This document shows positions 1-34,600 of a stretch of 64,000 bases of DNA, piece after piece. The stretch's first letter is position 1. The number at the start of each line of letters is the position of its first letter. The notes beneath the pieces were generated by a model that was given only the letters and a program-made list of their open reading frames with translations, was not told where the DNA came from and made no database searches. A program made the translations under genes and the position numbers. The stretch spans positions 1 to 64,000 of the forward strand of contig WEDG01001050.1 in NCBI GenBank assembly GCA_017591395.1, given 5' to 3'. This DNA comes from Schistocephalus solidus. Taxonomy: Eukaryota; Platyhelminthes; Cestoda; Diphyllobothriidea; Diphyllobothriidae.

Positions 1-2914
1 CAAAGTTACGCAAACATTTAACTTCGGAAGATATAAAGTCCTTATTGTCTGTTTCCTTCCCTCACTCGCAAATTTTGGATTTCGAAAAAGGTCCTCCTGG
101 TATTTGAGGCAGCTCCCTTGATATTATATTGGTTTCTTATTATATGTCCATCATCCTCTGCAGAGTCAATCTTTGCATTTACTTTTTGCCCCCCTCATTT
201 TAAACTAGCATCGCCAAGTCTTGACAACCTTGGTACTTTCCTCCACTTTTGCAACCCCGACGATGGTCTCCAGGTTCAGTTGAGGATCAAGGCGGGTTCT
301 GATAGTTTTGCCTCTTTGATTGGTGGACTATGCAGTCGGCAAGGTCGCATCTCGATGATGATCTCATGACCTCTACTGTCTCCCTCTTCGTTTTGACCCT
401 GGTGTCCACGATGAGTCCATCCTCTCTCACCTCCACTGGTGGTTACAAACAGTAGCTCCGACTGCTATATTATCTCTCACACGACAAGGAGCGTTCCGAA
501 CCCTCATACGTTGTCAGTATCATCACAGATCTATCCCATTGCATCTAGCTATTAATATTTTAGTGAAGCAGTTTTTTTCTCATATTTTTTTTAAATTAGC
601 GGCTCGCTGAACTCCGCCTCCGATTTAACCGTAGGAGTTTTTTTTTACTGCTTCTTTTCTAGTTCACCGTTTATGTTAAAGATTGTTGTCTATTGTTTTA
701 AAAATGGCAAATCGTTCTGAATCGGATATGCCTACCATATTGTTAATTTCTGCTGTTAATATGGCTGATCACATAGAGCAGCAATTATCCACTTTGTATT
801 TATTTATACCGTGATACGAAGTTTGAAATGACGGGGCTCTCTGGGCCTTAAGTATACAATTTATTTATTTTTTTATTTATTTTAAACGCTTAAGACAAGT
901 TTAAAAGAAAACTTTATGCACACCGGATCCTTGCATCGATCGCAAAGGTTGTTGTTCTATTAAATGGTCGGGTGCTTTCACTATTGTCAGACTCGTTTTA
1001 CCCTGTTCAAAGTAATAATCGTAAGTTTATCTCATGCATGCTAAAACTTTCAAACCATTTTTATATTGGGGTCGTTATTGATTTAAAAATTATGGCCGGT
1101 CGGAAGGGCTTCTCGCAGTCCTGAATCGAAACGCTGCATTAACAGGACTGCTTGGCCATTGTTAGATTGGGTCGTTCAGAGGTTAGTGCCAGCACGGCCA
1201 TCAAGAATCGCATGGCAATCTTCGTCGCCAAACTGAATGTGTACATTTTTAAAGGAGATTTTATTGATCAGCATCAGTTTGTAATGTCAATACGGTTCTG
1301 ATCGTAAGTGCTCAATTCTTTCGAGGGTACTTGGATTACCAAAACAGTTCTTTCGGAATTGAAAGGAACGTTCCTGTTGCAAGTAAACGTAAACTTACAG
1401 AAGGAGAAGGCTATTAGATCACCTGTCTCATTTCAAATGTTCAGATGAATAAAGAAATATTTCAAGCGATTGAACAGCCTTCTTTACTTTTTTAGTCCTT
1501 TTTTGTGAACATAGAAATTCCTGTCATAATTTTCTTGCTTTAAGAAATTTTATTTTTATACATTATGGAAGAGGACTGTTAAACTGTTTACTAAAACAAT
1601 GTAACCCAGTTGAATGCTCACGAACTGGCGTTTTTCTACATTACATGATGCTCTATAGTTGGTGTTCAGGCTGTGTATGAAACCTGTGGCTGCTAAAGTC
1701 TGTCCTTTGGTGGCTTTCCCACCTTCAAGTTGTTTACTAATTATCCGTTGCTCAGGCTAATAGCAAAACAAGGGCTTTACTCTCGTCACATTTAGAAGCG
1801 AAAGTTTTGGCCAATCTTCATCTTCGAATATTTAGTATACTAGCATATTTATACTAGTTCTATAGTATTAGTACTAATATTTAGATATAAATGACAACAG
1901 TATCTATTTACCGCTGAATCTGCATTATGGTTTGGGGCCAGTAAACATATATTATTTATACGAGAGGGTTTTTACACAACCGCCTGCTTCGCCTATCAGT
2001 GATCGGCTCTGTACAGAGCCCTCATCGTTGTAGATAGCTAATCGGCCAACCCCGTCCCCGAAACCTCGTTACCAGTTTTGATCATGCGTGTGGTTATCAT
2101 CCTTTCTAACATTGCCTCGGGTTCAAAGGGCCGTACACATCCACAGAAAAAATGGGCCCACTCCTGTTACAGTCCTTAGCCTGAAAAGGTAGGAATTGGT
2201 GTCAGCTTTGGCAACTGTATTATTTGAAACATGCTCTTGTAGCAGTTTTTAGGTATAACGTCAATTAATAGACACAGATCGTCTAGTATGAACTCAATTA
2301 ATAATAACAAAAATGCCGTTTAGGCAGGTCGTGTAGTCACTTTGGAAGCGTGCATGCAAATGTTACCGTAAGGCTGTTCTGAGGTATCAGATTACAAATA
2401 AACCAGCATTGTCGGGAAATTCTGGGAACCAGTGAATTAGAAGTCTCTAATAAAGCTGTCGCGTGGATGAAGGAAATTCGTGAAAAGATAGTCCGCAGAC
2501 CTGGAGTCCGTCCATCCGTTTGACTGGCTGTTGGTTACCAATTCGTGGATGTTGGATCGGCCCTTACGAAAGCTTCTCGAAATAAGCAGAATAAAGTCAA
2601 ACCAATTACTACCAGAGGTGGTACTACCATATCATGAAGACTCAAGTCTGACACACGGGATGCTGTATAAAATGCCTATGATAGTGACCTTTTTAGAGTG
2701 TTACTTGAGGTGGCTTTTTCAAACCGCCTCTTGCACGCTCCTAGCTAGGGAATTCAATTGTTTTAACGACCTTTATTCATCCCCCACGGGTCGTCTTCTC
2801 TGCACCAGTTTTTTGTCCGCAATGATTACATGCACACCTAGAGTAATATTTTACGTTTTAAAGTATCCCAACTCTTTTTCCATTTTATCCACACAGATGC
2901 CGACTTAAAACGAA
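1..2914. other. Region upstream of the REXO1 coding start
   Basis: Mostly AT-rich DNA. Apart from the doubtful exon at 209-369 no coding or RNA signal was recognised. A REXO1 5' UTR exon or promoter is expected here but cannot be placed. The ORF at 2531-2908 has no recognisable features. Confidence 0.4.
209..369 (+). CDS. Possible terminal exon of an upstream gene
   Basis: After an acceptor-like TTTAAACTAG the frame stays open for 53 codons to TGA and reads like protein (GTFLHFCNPDDGLQVQLRIK). No family was recognised, and no second exon supports it. Confidence 0.15.
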
Positions 2915-24667
<21,753 letters not shown>

Positions 24668-25302
24668 CGCGGCGTCCACCTACCCATCCCTCACCCCAGC
24701 GACAGCCTACTGCGAGAACGTCTCTGGTGCCCGCATATGCGCATCACAGGAGTTTGGCTTCCTGGCGGCTGCCAATCCTCGTTCCTGCAATCTCTCCTCC
24801 CCCCGCCCTCTTCGACTCCTCGCCACTTCTATCCTCTCTCTTGTTCAACGTGGTTTTACCACTTATAGTAAATCTCTAAGAGCTTCTTTCGAGCATATTC
24901 TAATCTGCAGACATGCTCCGCTTGGCTCCAGGCAGTGCGAGGAAAGCCGATTGTTGACTTTCATAGCAGGCGCTAGTTCAGCAAAAAAGAGGTGTCAAGT
25001 TTGCCTTCTCCCCTTACGCGTGCTCGAGTTACTTTACTGCGTAGGATTAACCGTATTTATTTTTTTATCTCGTGAAAAGAACATTAACTGATTCATCTTT
25101 GTCGCAAGAGGATTTCCTTTACGCTGGAATTCCGATCCAGAACGCTAACAAGAGGTCGCCTAGTCACAGGCAACCAATGGTGAATTGGACATTGAAGGGA
25201 AAGCGATGTTGTTCATAGCTTGTCCGTTGCAATCACAGCGAACCGGCGGATGTCACCCCATGCGAATTTAGATAGGTATTTCCCATCCCGACTTACAGGA
25301 TA

Positions 25303-25440
25303 GGGGCCTGTGGCTCAGATGGGAGAGCGTTTTATTCGTGCTTGTTGACTGAGTTACTCGGCTTACAAAAATGCCGGTCTACCCGTCTTGAGATTGCTGC
25401 AGGATTTGTTGGTTATGCCGACTTCGCCAAAAATGACCAT
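25303..25440 (+). mobile_element. tRNA-headed short repeat, degenerate
   Basis: A-box-like GTGGCTCAGATGGGAGAGCG at 25312, with the remains of the tail (CCAAAAATGACCATTCTAATC) near 25425. Confidence 0.5.
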
Positions 25441-25665
25441 TCTAATCCGTTTTATCATTGGCAGTCACCGTCCCAAAACTCAGCATTCTTAACTCTGTGA
25501 CGGTGGACTTAGCTCGTAAGCACGGAGTCCCCGGAGTCGTCCTTACCTGAACCCGTTAACGATCGGACGCTGTGATTGGGCTGTTTAAGTGTAATGAGTA
25601 GATGCCAAACATGCCCGTTTTGACATTGGACATCAACACCAACTGTACACTTGTATAAAGCGATG

Positions 25666-25671
25666 AATAAA
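25666..25671 (+). terminator. Candidate poly(A) signal of REXO1
   Basis: First AATAAA noticed downstream of the REXO1 stop, about 1 kb away. Weak evidence. Confidence 0.2.
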
Positions 25672-25735
25672 AAGAGAAACTGACTTTTGCACATCTTGCT
25701 CGCTGTAATGTTTCATCTACAGTATTAGCCGATGT

Positions 25736-26020
25736 GCGGCGGTTGGCGGGGCTCGAGAGTGAGCCCCAAGGCAGTACGCGAAGAGTGAGTCCCTTAGCCG
25801 ATCGATGAACGCCCATTCATTGATATTACTTATCCCGTTTGAAACTAAGGAGTCAACGGGCCCGTGGCTCAAGGGCTAGAGCGTTGGACTGTCAATCAAC
25901 AAGTCGCGGGTTCGCGCCTCGGGTGGTTCACCACCTGGGTTTGGGTATGGTTGGCTGATGACGGCTAATAAGCCAGAAATGATCATTCGAGTTTCCCTTA
26001 TCTTTGACGACAATGTGCTT
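25736..26020 (+). mobile_element. tRNA-headed short repeat, full-length unit
   Basis: Reads head block, spacer, tRNA-like block (A box TGGCTCAAGGG, B box GGTTCGCGCC) and hammerhead-like tail at 25949-25993. The core CTGATGA, GGCT/AGCC stem II and GAA are intact and the stem III palindrome ATGATCAT is perfect. It is the clearest linear monomer in the window. It lies between the two genes. Confidence 0.8.
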
Positions 26021-27045
26021 CTGTATATGATGCGCTCTACCATGTCAGACACTACGAAGCGTTTTCATGCATTTCGCGAGTTGGCGCTTTACAACGCAGC
26101 GTGATGAAGCACCGTGATTAAACAACGACTGCCCAAAGGGGGGGGAGGGGGGTTATGGAGCAATGAGGTTCCATCCAAGCTTAAATTCTAACGCGATCGC
26201 GCACGGTACAGTATGTCATTACGATTGGGCTCGTGACCTCAGCGAATGCTACCTAAGCGAGCAGACATGGCGAATTCGGTCACGCGAGTAGCCCTATCAG
26301 TGGCCAGGCAAACTTGGGGTTTTTCCATGAGAGGGTTATCGTGCAAGAGTCAACCAATCCACGACCACTGTCTGACCAGATTTCACGGTGTTCTAGGACC
26401 GTTATGAATAGAAATAAATAAAGCGAGTTTTAGACCGTTCGATATTGTTTTACCGAAGTTGGAAGAATAAAGAGGTTACACCCTGAAGTCGCCTTCCTTC
26501 TCTCATTCACGCGTTAAACGAATAAGCTAAACACTAAGTTGTAATGACACATCAGTCGTATTTGTGGTTTTTGAGAATTTTCGTGAGCGCTGACTTCTTA
26601 CGTGATAACTGGGGCCGTACTGCAAGCCCTACTTCTGGGCAGAACTGCGTCCCCCCTTTGCCCTGACGTCGTACTGCCGGACTAAACAGGATACGTGGCA
26701 ACAAACAAATGAAGTCTGTCTTAAACGAAACCAAAGGAATGTGTTACGCATTGAACACAAAGCAAGTGTCCGATCATTCGACTGTCGTGGATGACACCGT
26801 ACGCAGTATGCCTCAGGGTGAGTGCAGTACGGTGACCACATCTACAGCGTCCTTTTTAACCTCGTCCACCTTTATCCGATGTCAAAATGATTGTAAATGG
26901 GCTCAGACACGGTGGCCGGTTAGCTTAAACTGAACGTTAATGCGTGTCACACCTGATCTGATCCAAGCCTGGCTTGCCGACCCCCTGAACCAAACTTAAA
27001 CCGCTAACCAAATATGCACACTTAGGCTGAGTAATTTTTTTGGGA
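26021..27045. other. Intergenic stretch between the two genes
   Basis: No gene recognised; a short G-rich run occurs at 26139-26153. Confidence 0.4.
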
Positions 27046-27430
27046 CGTACGCGATAGTTCCACCGTCATAGTCCGAAGTTGTCGACCGTGTGCCTCAGAG
27101 CGTGGTGGTGCAGGGACGGTGACTTGCGTGTGGTTTAGATTCAAGTGATAGTAGACTTGCGCTGCAGTTACCACACTCTCTCTTCCCTCACCCGTCTGTG
27201 CCCAGTGTCAAAACAGTGTCAAGAAGACCAAAGGCGGGTTCGGGCGCAGTTCGCTGGCGCGGCCGGAGACGCTGCTGATCATGCCGCCACGCCTGAATCA
27301 TATCCCACGGAGTGGCAGACAGCCATAAATGGCAAACATGGCTGTTGCCTGCATCTACACCTGCAACCACGCCGCCCCCCCACATGTTCGGCATTTGTTA
27401 TTGGAGCTCAACCCGAATAACGCCTGCCGT
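27046..27430 (+). mobile_element. GC-rich dispersed repeat, copy 4
   Basis: Begins GCGATAGTTCCACCGTC and shares all blocks of the family, including GGCGCGGCCGGAG and GAATCATATCCCACGGAGTG. Its right end matches copy 3. Confidence 0.7.
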
Positions 27431-27883
27431 GACGCATGGTATGCCGTGAAGGTGCACAATTGAACCACCGCGGATTGACCTTCCATAAATAAACAGCTAA
27501 CTTCCAGTTAAGCGAACAGAAGTCCTTCTTTCGGTTGAATTCACTACACATTTTGAAGATCCATTAGTCTGCATAAACTGTTCTAGTCGTTGACCTCAAA
27601 GCTTGTAAATGTCGTGTCAGTTTTGACGTAGTAGTGATAACCATTTCTGGGTACTACATCAGTTATTGCATGGACGTCAAAGGAATGGTGTGAGCCCGTC
27701 TAACGAATTGTGCTGAGACCGAGTGTCGATCCAAAAGGTGGCACTGCAGAAGAACAACGGTTATGCATGTGAAATATCTGCTCTCAGAATCCATCTATTC
27801 TGTTGAACCAACCTAACGGTCTCTGTCGAAAAAGTTAGGTCTGTCGTAGCAATAGGATAGGAATTTTCGTCTGACAAAAAACT

Positions 27884-27889
27884 TTATTT
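27884..27889 (-). terminator. Candidate poly(A) signal of the LAR-like gene
   Basis: AATAAA on the - strand about 580 bases past the stop codon. It is the best-placed hexamer seen, and nothing else supports it. Confidence 0.3.
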
Positions 27890-28469
27890 GCACATCACAC
27901 CCATTGACAGGTCGTAGCTGTGAGAAACTGGACCAAATGCATGATACTGACACCGTAAGGCACACCGAGGACCTCCAGGCGTCCGTCGGCATGCGGGGGG
28001 TCTGTGAGCTGCCGATAGCAACTGCATAATGTGTTCTTTTCGTACGCATTTGGCTTAGTTTTGTGGGTAGCCACGGCGACCGGAATTTAGCAGCTCCCTG
28101 CTCAATGTGTGTGTGCTGGTGATTGGGCGGAATGTACACGAGGACTGGACGAAAGGCGCCAATCCAATGTCCGCATCTGTAGATGGGCAGATGGGGAGTG
28201 CCGGTGGAGAGGGGATGGGAGTGGGAGGAGAAGATCAGAAGAAGAGTCGCAGGTAATCTCGTGTGTACATTTCAGGCCAACCGCACGGGTCGGTCTAGCA
28301 GATCACAGCATCACGTTCATGCCGTGAATGATGGTAACAAAACAATGGCGCGTTGTGACTAGGTTTGATTTCATTGGCGCTCCTGAGGATGGGGTTGACA
28401 ATTCACTGCCAGACGATGCTACAATCGCCCTTGAACAAGGCGGGTTTTGATGCAGCAGAGTTCACCAGA

Positions 28470-28665
28470 TTAATGTTCAAAAGATGCCAAATACTCCAAC
28501 AGGGCCGAATAACAAAAGGCGTACTGGTCGACATTTTCGATCATGTTGTTCCGTTGCGTCCGCAGAAGACGGGTAGTGAGCAGGAGGTCCACCACACCCT
28601 CACAACGCATCCTTTCCAACAGGATGCTCAGTGCAATAAAGACTCCAGTGCGTCCAGCGCCAGTG
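28470..28665 (-). CDS. LAR-like last exon (D2 C-terminus and stop)
   Basis: Completes the D2 loop as [10 protein letters not shown] (Cys and Arg kept, neighbours changed from AGV), then [20 protein letters not shown] and ends [11 protein letters not shown], as LAR ends LEYLGSFDHYAT. The Q-loop reads MIENVDQY instead of MVQTEDQY. Acceptor TTTAG, stop TAA at 28472-28470. Confidence 0.95.
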
Positions 28666-31600
28666 CTAAACGGAGGTGAAAAATAGAGTAAGGGTAGTAA
28701 GGTAGCATAATCCTGTGTAAAAAACGATATCCTCATAAGCACACAAAAATATATTTAAACACACGGCCTACTTACGACATATGTAGTAGGTCATAAATAT
28801 AATTACAAATTACATAGTCCGAACTTTCCAATAAAATTGTACGAAGAGGCAGAACCTGGTGAGGCGTTTGAAAGTCACGACCCGGATGGAGTAGGACCAC
28901 GCATCAATCAGAATGTCAGTGCTGCACTAAAAATCGTGTTGCAGGGATAAAATCAATAAACAATTTTTTTCATGGCTCGAAGAAGTCCGGCTTATCGCCA
29001 CCTCTGAAACCGTTTCCGCACCGCCTGAAATGGTACCAGGGAAGTTTAAGGGAGTAAATAGTTGTTTGCGCTGTCGAATTATGTAGGACGGTCGATGCGA
29101 ACAAACACCCGTTTGAAAACGCCATCTCTCCTTTAATATTCGGCTATTCTGCGAAGTTCGGTTTTTCTATCGAATCAAGGACCGGGAATAGGAACTCCCG
29201 TATTCCAGGGGTCATACGTTATTTTATTGGGAGAAAAGAGTAAGTATTAAGACTAAAATTGGAGTGCTACGGTAGGGTTCTGTCTAAGATTATGGTAACG
29301 GTTAAGAGTATTTTTTGAGTTAAGCGTAAAAGTAGCTGAATTACTGTAGAATTAGTACATAATGTTTATTCTATAAACATGAAATACTACAAGCAGTATA
29401 ACCTTCATATGACAAAGTTTTGTTACGGTACTCTCTAAAATAGACACTATTTAAACGTCCTGATTGAGGTTAAGGCACTATTTTGGTTGCAGCATAACGC
29501 AGTCGTGAGGGATTTTGCTCATCAGTGGGTCCTTACAGTTCACTATGCAGTTTCTGGTGAATGAACGCCAGCGAAATATAAAGTTAATAATATTAAAAGG
29601 TATTACGCGCAGCACCTGGAGACATGTGTCCGGGACTCAAAACAGATATGGAGTAAGGTGCTTGCAGCAATACACTGCTATAATTATAAACACTGATTTT
29701 TTCATTCGAACAACAACCGTTTGAATTTCTTCAGATACGTATGCGATAATTTCACGCAAAACCCTAGGGAAAAACTTTTTAAACTCTGTCAAAAAGTTTA
29801 TATGAATATTTGAGCTGGAATTTATTAGCAGAATGACCGTATATGATCCAAAACTGCCAAGAGACTTGATTCACCATACCATACCGTTACGTGAGAGAGG
29901 TGCAGGGGCTCACGCAATCAGTGGGTCACCCAGCGTTCTCCATGTGCGTTCCCGCATGGGCGGGGTAGTGTATGAAACCCCCACCGGGAGAGCTAGGACC
30001 AAGCATGGCCAGGTCTGCATTGGGTGACACTAATTCTTAAGCCTTTAAGGAAAACTCAAACGTAATCGTAACCTTAACCGAAGCTTTAAACCCCCTAAAC
30101 CGGATACCCTATCGCTAACCCTAAAACCCCAACTCTAAATTCCTAACACTTATTCACACCCAAATCCTAAAAGCCTAAATCCAAACCAAAAACACCAAAA
30201 CACTAAACTTAATCTCGAATCCCGATCATAACACAAGCCTGGTAACGGTAGCCCGAATACTGACCTAAGGCATAACGTTAACCATGAGTCTTACCATAGC
30301 CTTCCGAGACATCTGGACAATTTTAACGTAAATAGCGCTAGTTAAGGTCAAAAGCCACGTATCGCATTACCTCTTTTGTGACCTACTGTCAGGCTTCCCC
30401 TAATAAACCACACCTACCTATATAAAATAAGAAGAGAGATTTTTTAGCAGCCACCCTGTGGGGTTACATCCCATACCCGCACCCACTGCAGGGTTACATG
30501 TGAAGCTTTTAATTTTCTCAAAAGTTACTATGGTATCGTAGGGTACATCCTCCTTTGGTTAACCTCTGCTATAAAACACCTATAGGAAGCAAACGTAGAC
30601 GCACTAATTACTGCAAGGAAACCTCATCGACATTGCAGGTTCATCGAGAATCAACTGAAGAAATATATGCCTACTAAAATTATTTTATTCTGACTTTTAT
30701 TATTTATTATTATTTATTATTTATTATTATTTTATACTGACTCTCCGTCCTTATGTGATTAGTCACTTCACCTGCGGCATGGCTCCCCTTCACCAACTGT
30801 CCATACTTCAACACCCTCGTCATTTACAGGAAGTATTAAGTGCCCGATGGACTGTCACTGAGCTCATCTTGACTCAGTGCGTTTTTGCCTTGATGTTGTT
30901 GGTACTAGAAACCTTCTCCATTAAATGCTCCCTTGTGACCACGGTTTCCTTTAGGCATTTCTCTAAGCTACTGAATGAATGATTGATTAAATGCCTCTTA
31001 CCTATTTCCTTCCATCAGAATATTTAAAATCTATCATGTTTACCAATGGTCGAGTGCCCCTCACCGATTAAGTTACGGGACACACTCCTCCCGCTGTGCC
31101 TTGGGGCTCACTCTAGAGTCCCACCGACAATGACAGGGGAGACTGCAATGGCCGTTTCTGGCCAATAAGCCGTCATAAGCCAGCCATACCCCTAACCAGG
31201 ATGTTGCGGTACCCGAAGTTGGAGCTCAGGACCTGTTGGTTAGAAGTCCAACGCTCTAAACCACCGAACCACGAGCTCATTGTCTTCCTGGTATCGATCT
31301 GGAATATTAACAATGGTAGATGGGTGCCCACCAGATCGGGTACAGGACTAGCTCGTTCCGTTGTGCCTTGGGTCTCCCTCTAGAGTCCCACCAGCAGCCA
31401 CACATCAACTAGTGATTAATGTAGAATGATCTTACCAACAAATACAGTGGAGTCTAGAATGGCCGTTTCTGGTTTATCAACCGTCATCAACCAACAGGTC
31501 ACGGGTTCGAGCCTCGGGTGGTGCACCACTTGGGGCTGAGTTCGGCTGGCTGACAACGACTAATAAACCAGGAGTGACCATTACAGTCTCCCTTGTCTTT

Positions 31601-34600
31601 GTCGGTTATATAATTCTGCCTATATATACATATGCATATATATGAGTGAAGATTCGAGGTCCAGATATCTTATCGAGCTCGTCACCCGCCCCCCCCGAAG
31701 AAGATGAAGAAGAAGAAGAAGAAGAAGAAGAAGAAGGGACGAGTCCATGGACCGGAATGTATTTGGACTGACGTTTCGGAAACCCTCCCTTTTCCACCAT
31801 CAGAGTTCTGTGGTTTATCTTCCTGCTGGTCTTGACTGACCAGTGATTGCGTGTGTGTTTGCCATGGACTCATCGATATTCCGATGCACGTTCAGCCTCC
31901 GACCATACTGAGAACAACCCACCACCCATCCTCCCCCGTCCATTACGAGTCTTCTGCACAGGCGATGAATGATCACCAAGGTTGAAACCCCACCCTCCTC
32001 ATTAGCAGCACAATGACTGAGGATCTCCACCCCCAACCCAGTCCTTCCTCCATGCAAATTCGACAGCCTAAGTTAACCTTTATTAACCTTAATGTTACCA
32101 CCTATAAATAATGCTAGACACGGTACTATACTTAACTCTGACGATGAAATCTTGTTTGCTTTTAAAACGTCAGGACGATACAACCATAGTTCTCGAGATT
32201 GCCTTTCCTTCTCATATATACAAACATATAGCGATCCTAATCAACAAGGCATTGAGAGGCAGCTCAGTGATTAGGGCGTTGGACTTCTAACCAACAGGTA
32301 ACGATTTCGAGCTTCAGTAGTTGCAAAACATGGGATTGGTTATGGCTGGGTGATGAAGGCTAATAAACAAGAGGTGATCCTTCAATTTCCTTTACATTTG
32401 TCGGTTATTTTCTTCAACGTTACATTAAGCCGCACGAGCTGAATCTTTTATGTGTCACTGCGTTCCATTGTGCAAAAAGGAATACAAACCTATTTTCAAC
32501 CCGTTGCTTAGCCCCCAGAACGAAAATGTCATTTTTTGCGTAGCTTCGGGTTAGACCAGACGTTTTTCCAAAGACTTGAGCAGCCACTGCAAGATTTCAT
32601 ACAAATATTCAGGCATATTTTATTAGCTTTAGACTCAGGTTTGGCCCAACGATGACCATACGCGACCTCAAATGTTCATAGAGGCCAAATGATTAGCCAG
32701 TGTATTTGTAGGCTCAAGTTCGTCACTGTTGCAGAGTTCTGAATAGTGATAAAACGTCGCTGAGGTGGGACGTAGCGAGGTTGAAGAAAAAAAGCTGAAT
32801 GACCTCACCTGCAGTGAACAGTAATAGGTCCATCTTGTCCGAACTGGGCCTGCGTCTTGTGAACCTGGGCAATAAGCTCGATGAGGGCTTCAGCCGTCCT
32901 CGAGGGGGAACTAGTCTCTCGCCAGTCCGAAAACTGGAATTGACGCAGGGTTCTCGTCTGACCGTCACGGCTGTCGGTCATGCGGAATTCACGCAGTACG
33001 AAGCTAGGCATGTTGTACTCCACCATAGGCTCAACCAGGAAGTTTTGGTATCTCTCCGAGTGCTCTGCCGGCCAGTACTGAAAGGAGAGCTGCCGTCCGG
33101 CTTCGGATAACTGACTAAGCATAACGATAATGGGCGAGTTGTGCTCCCAGACCATGCGCCAAAAGTCCTTGACTGTGTTCGCCAGCGGCGCCTGTGTGGC
33201 GATGTAAGCCTGCCTGCTCCAGTAGCCGTCTACAAAGCTGGCGTTTATGTAGTCGGCCCCTTCGACGTCTCGAAGCTGCGAGAGGACAACCCGATTGCCC
33301 TCGTAGGGAAGCACCTGACTGGTGCGATTCTTTGTCATGTTCTCTGGCAGACTGGCACTCGTGCACTGACCACTTATTTGTAAGTTGAGGGAGATTCGCT
33401 GAAATAAGCAGAGAAAGCAAGAAATTGAGCGCCATCTGGGCGTATTTCTCATAGTGTTTAAAGCCAATCGTTATTTGGGTTACCATTAGGTATGTGGCCT
33501 CACTGAGAAAACGGGAGACAGGAAGTCCTGTAATATGTGAATGCTGATAGTAGGGATTTTAGGGATGGGGGAAGCAAAATTTACGGATAGCTGTTTGTGG
33601 GAATCGAAAGGAAAAAATACATTTACACCATCATCAAGAACGCATGAAAACGTGAGCGCGTAATTTGAAATACTTGAAAGCAAGAACGGGCGGAAAAAAG
33701 GAAAACCAAAGACAATAGTTAGATATTCCAGGCAAATTAATCACAACACATAATGACCAATCACACTGAAGGAGAGATTGCAGAGCATAGACCAGTAGCT
33801 CCAACTCTCGTTATGGCAACTACTGATGATATAATATAGGCTGACAACCTTGATGGCGCAAACAATAACCCCAGACTGATGTCATTGACAAAAGCCTAAA
33901 TTCCTTAACCGTAGCCCCAAACATGGCCTCTAACTCTAATTCTATGTCTAAGGCCTGATCCATTAATTTTAAATATTGATCCATAGCCCCAAGCCTGACC
34001 CTAATATTTACCCCAACCCTAGTCCTAAGCCTAGCCCGCTAACCTCTAACGCTCAATCCTAGTCCTGTACTCCAATCCTAACTTAACAACCCCTAACCCC
34101 AAGTCGAATGCTAACTTGTGGGAGGCGTGAATGGGAACAAGCTCAAAGGAAGAAGGTTCAAATTAAGCCCATCCATCACATACCCACTTGTCAGTGTTAT
34201 TTGGTCTGATGTATGCTATTTGCTTAATTTTTCTCCGAACACGGCTCTTTGGATTAGAGTAGCAGGAAAGGAAACAGCGTAAGTTCTGAAAAAGGCCTGA
34301 CTTATTCCTTAGCCATAACCATACTTATGGCTTTGCGAAAGCGGACAAAAAGGACAACTTGTCCGTTGCTTTCCTTGGAAGTTTAAGTCACCCTTTTACC
34401 ATAGTAGAAGTAGTAGTAGTCGTAGTAGTAGTAGTATTAGTAGCAGTACGAGGAGGGGGAAGAGGAGTAGTCTGGCTGCACTGCAGTACGGACTTTGACT
34501 TCTGGCAGTTTGCTCCCGCAGTTGCCAGCTCGGCCCCTCACCCATATTTCCTTCGATCAGCCTAGCGCTGCCTGCAAATTGATGTCCCTCTCTGCGTGTG

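Noticed and set aside
2531..2908. 125-codon ORF upstream of REXO1
   Set aside because: No homology, and it crosses the acceptor at 2896; treated as non-coding upstream sequence.
33115..33486. Alternative - strand frame containing [11 protein letters not shown], similar to LAR ISANLP
   Set aside because: Chance similarity: the overlapping frame ([13 protein letters not shown]) aligns over the full D2 length with correct splice phase.
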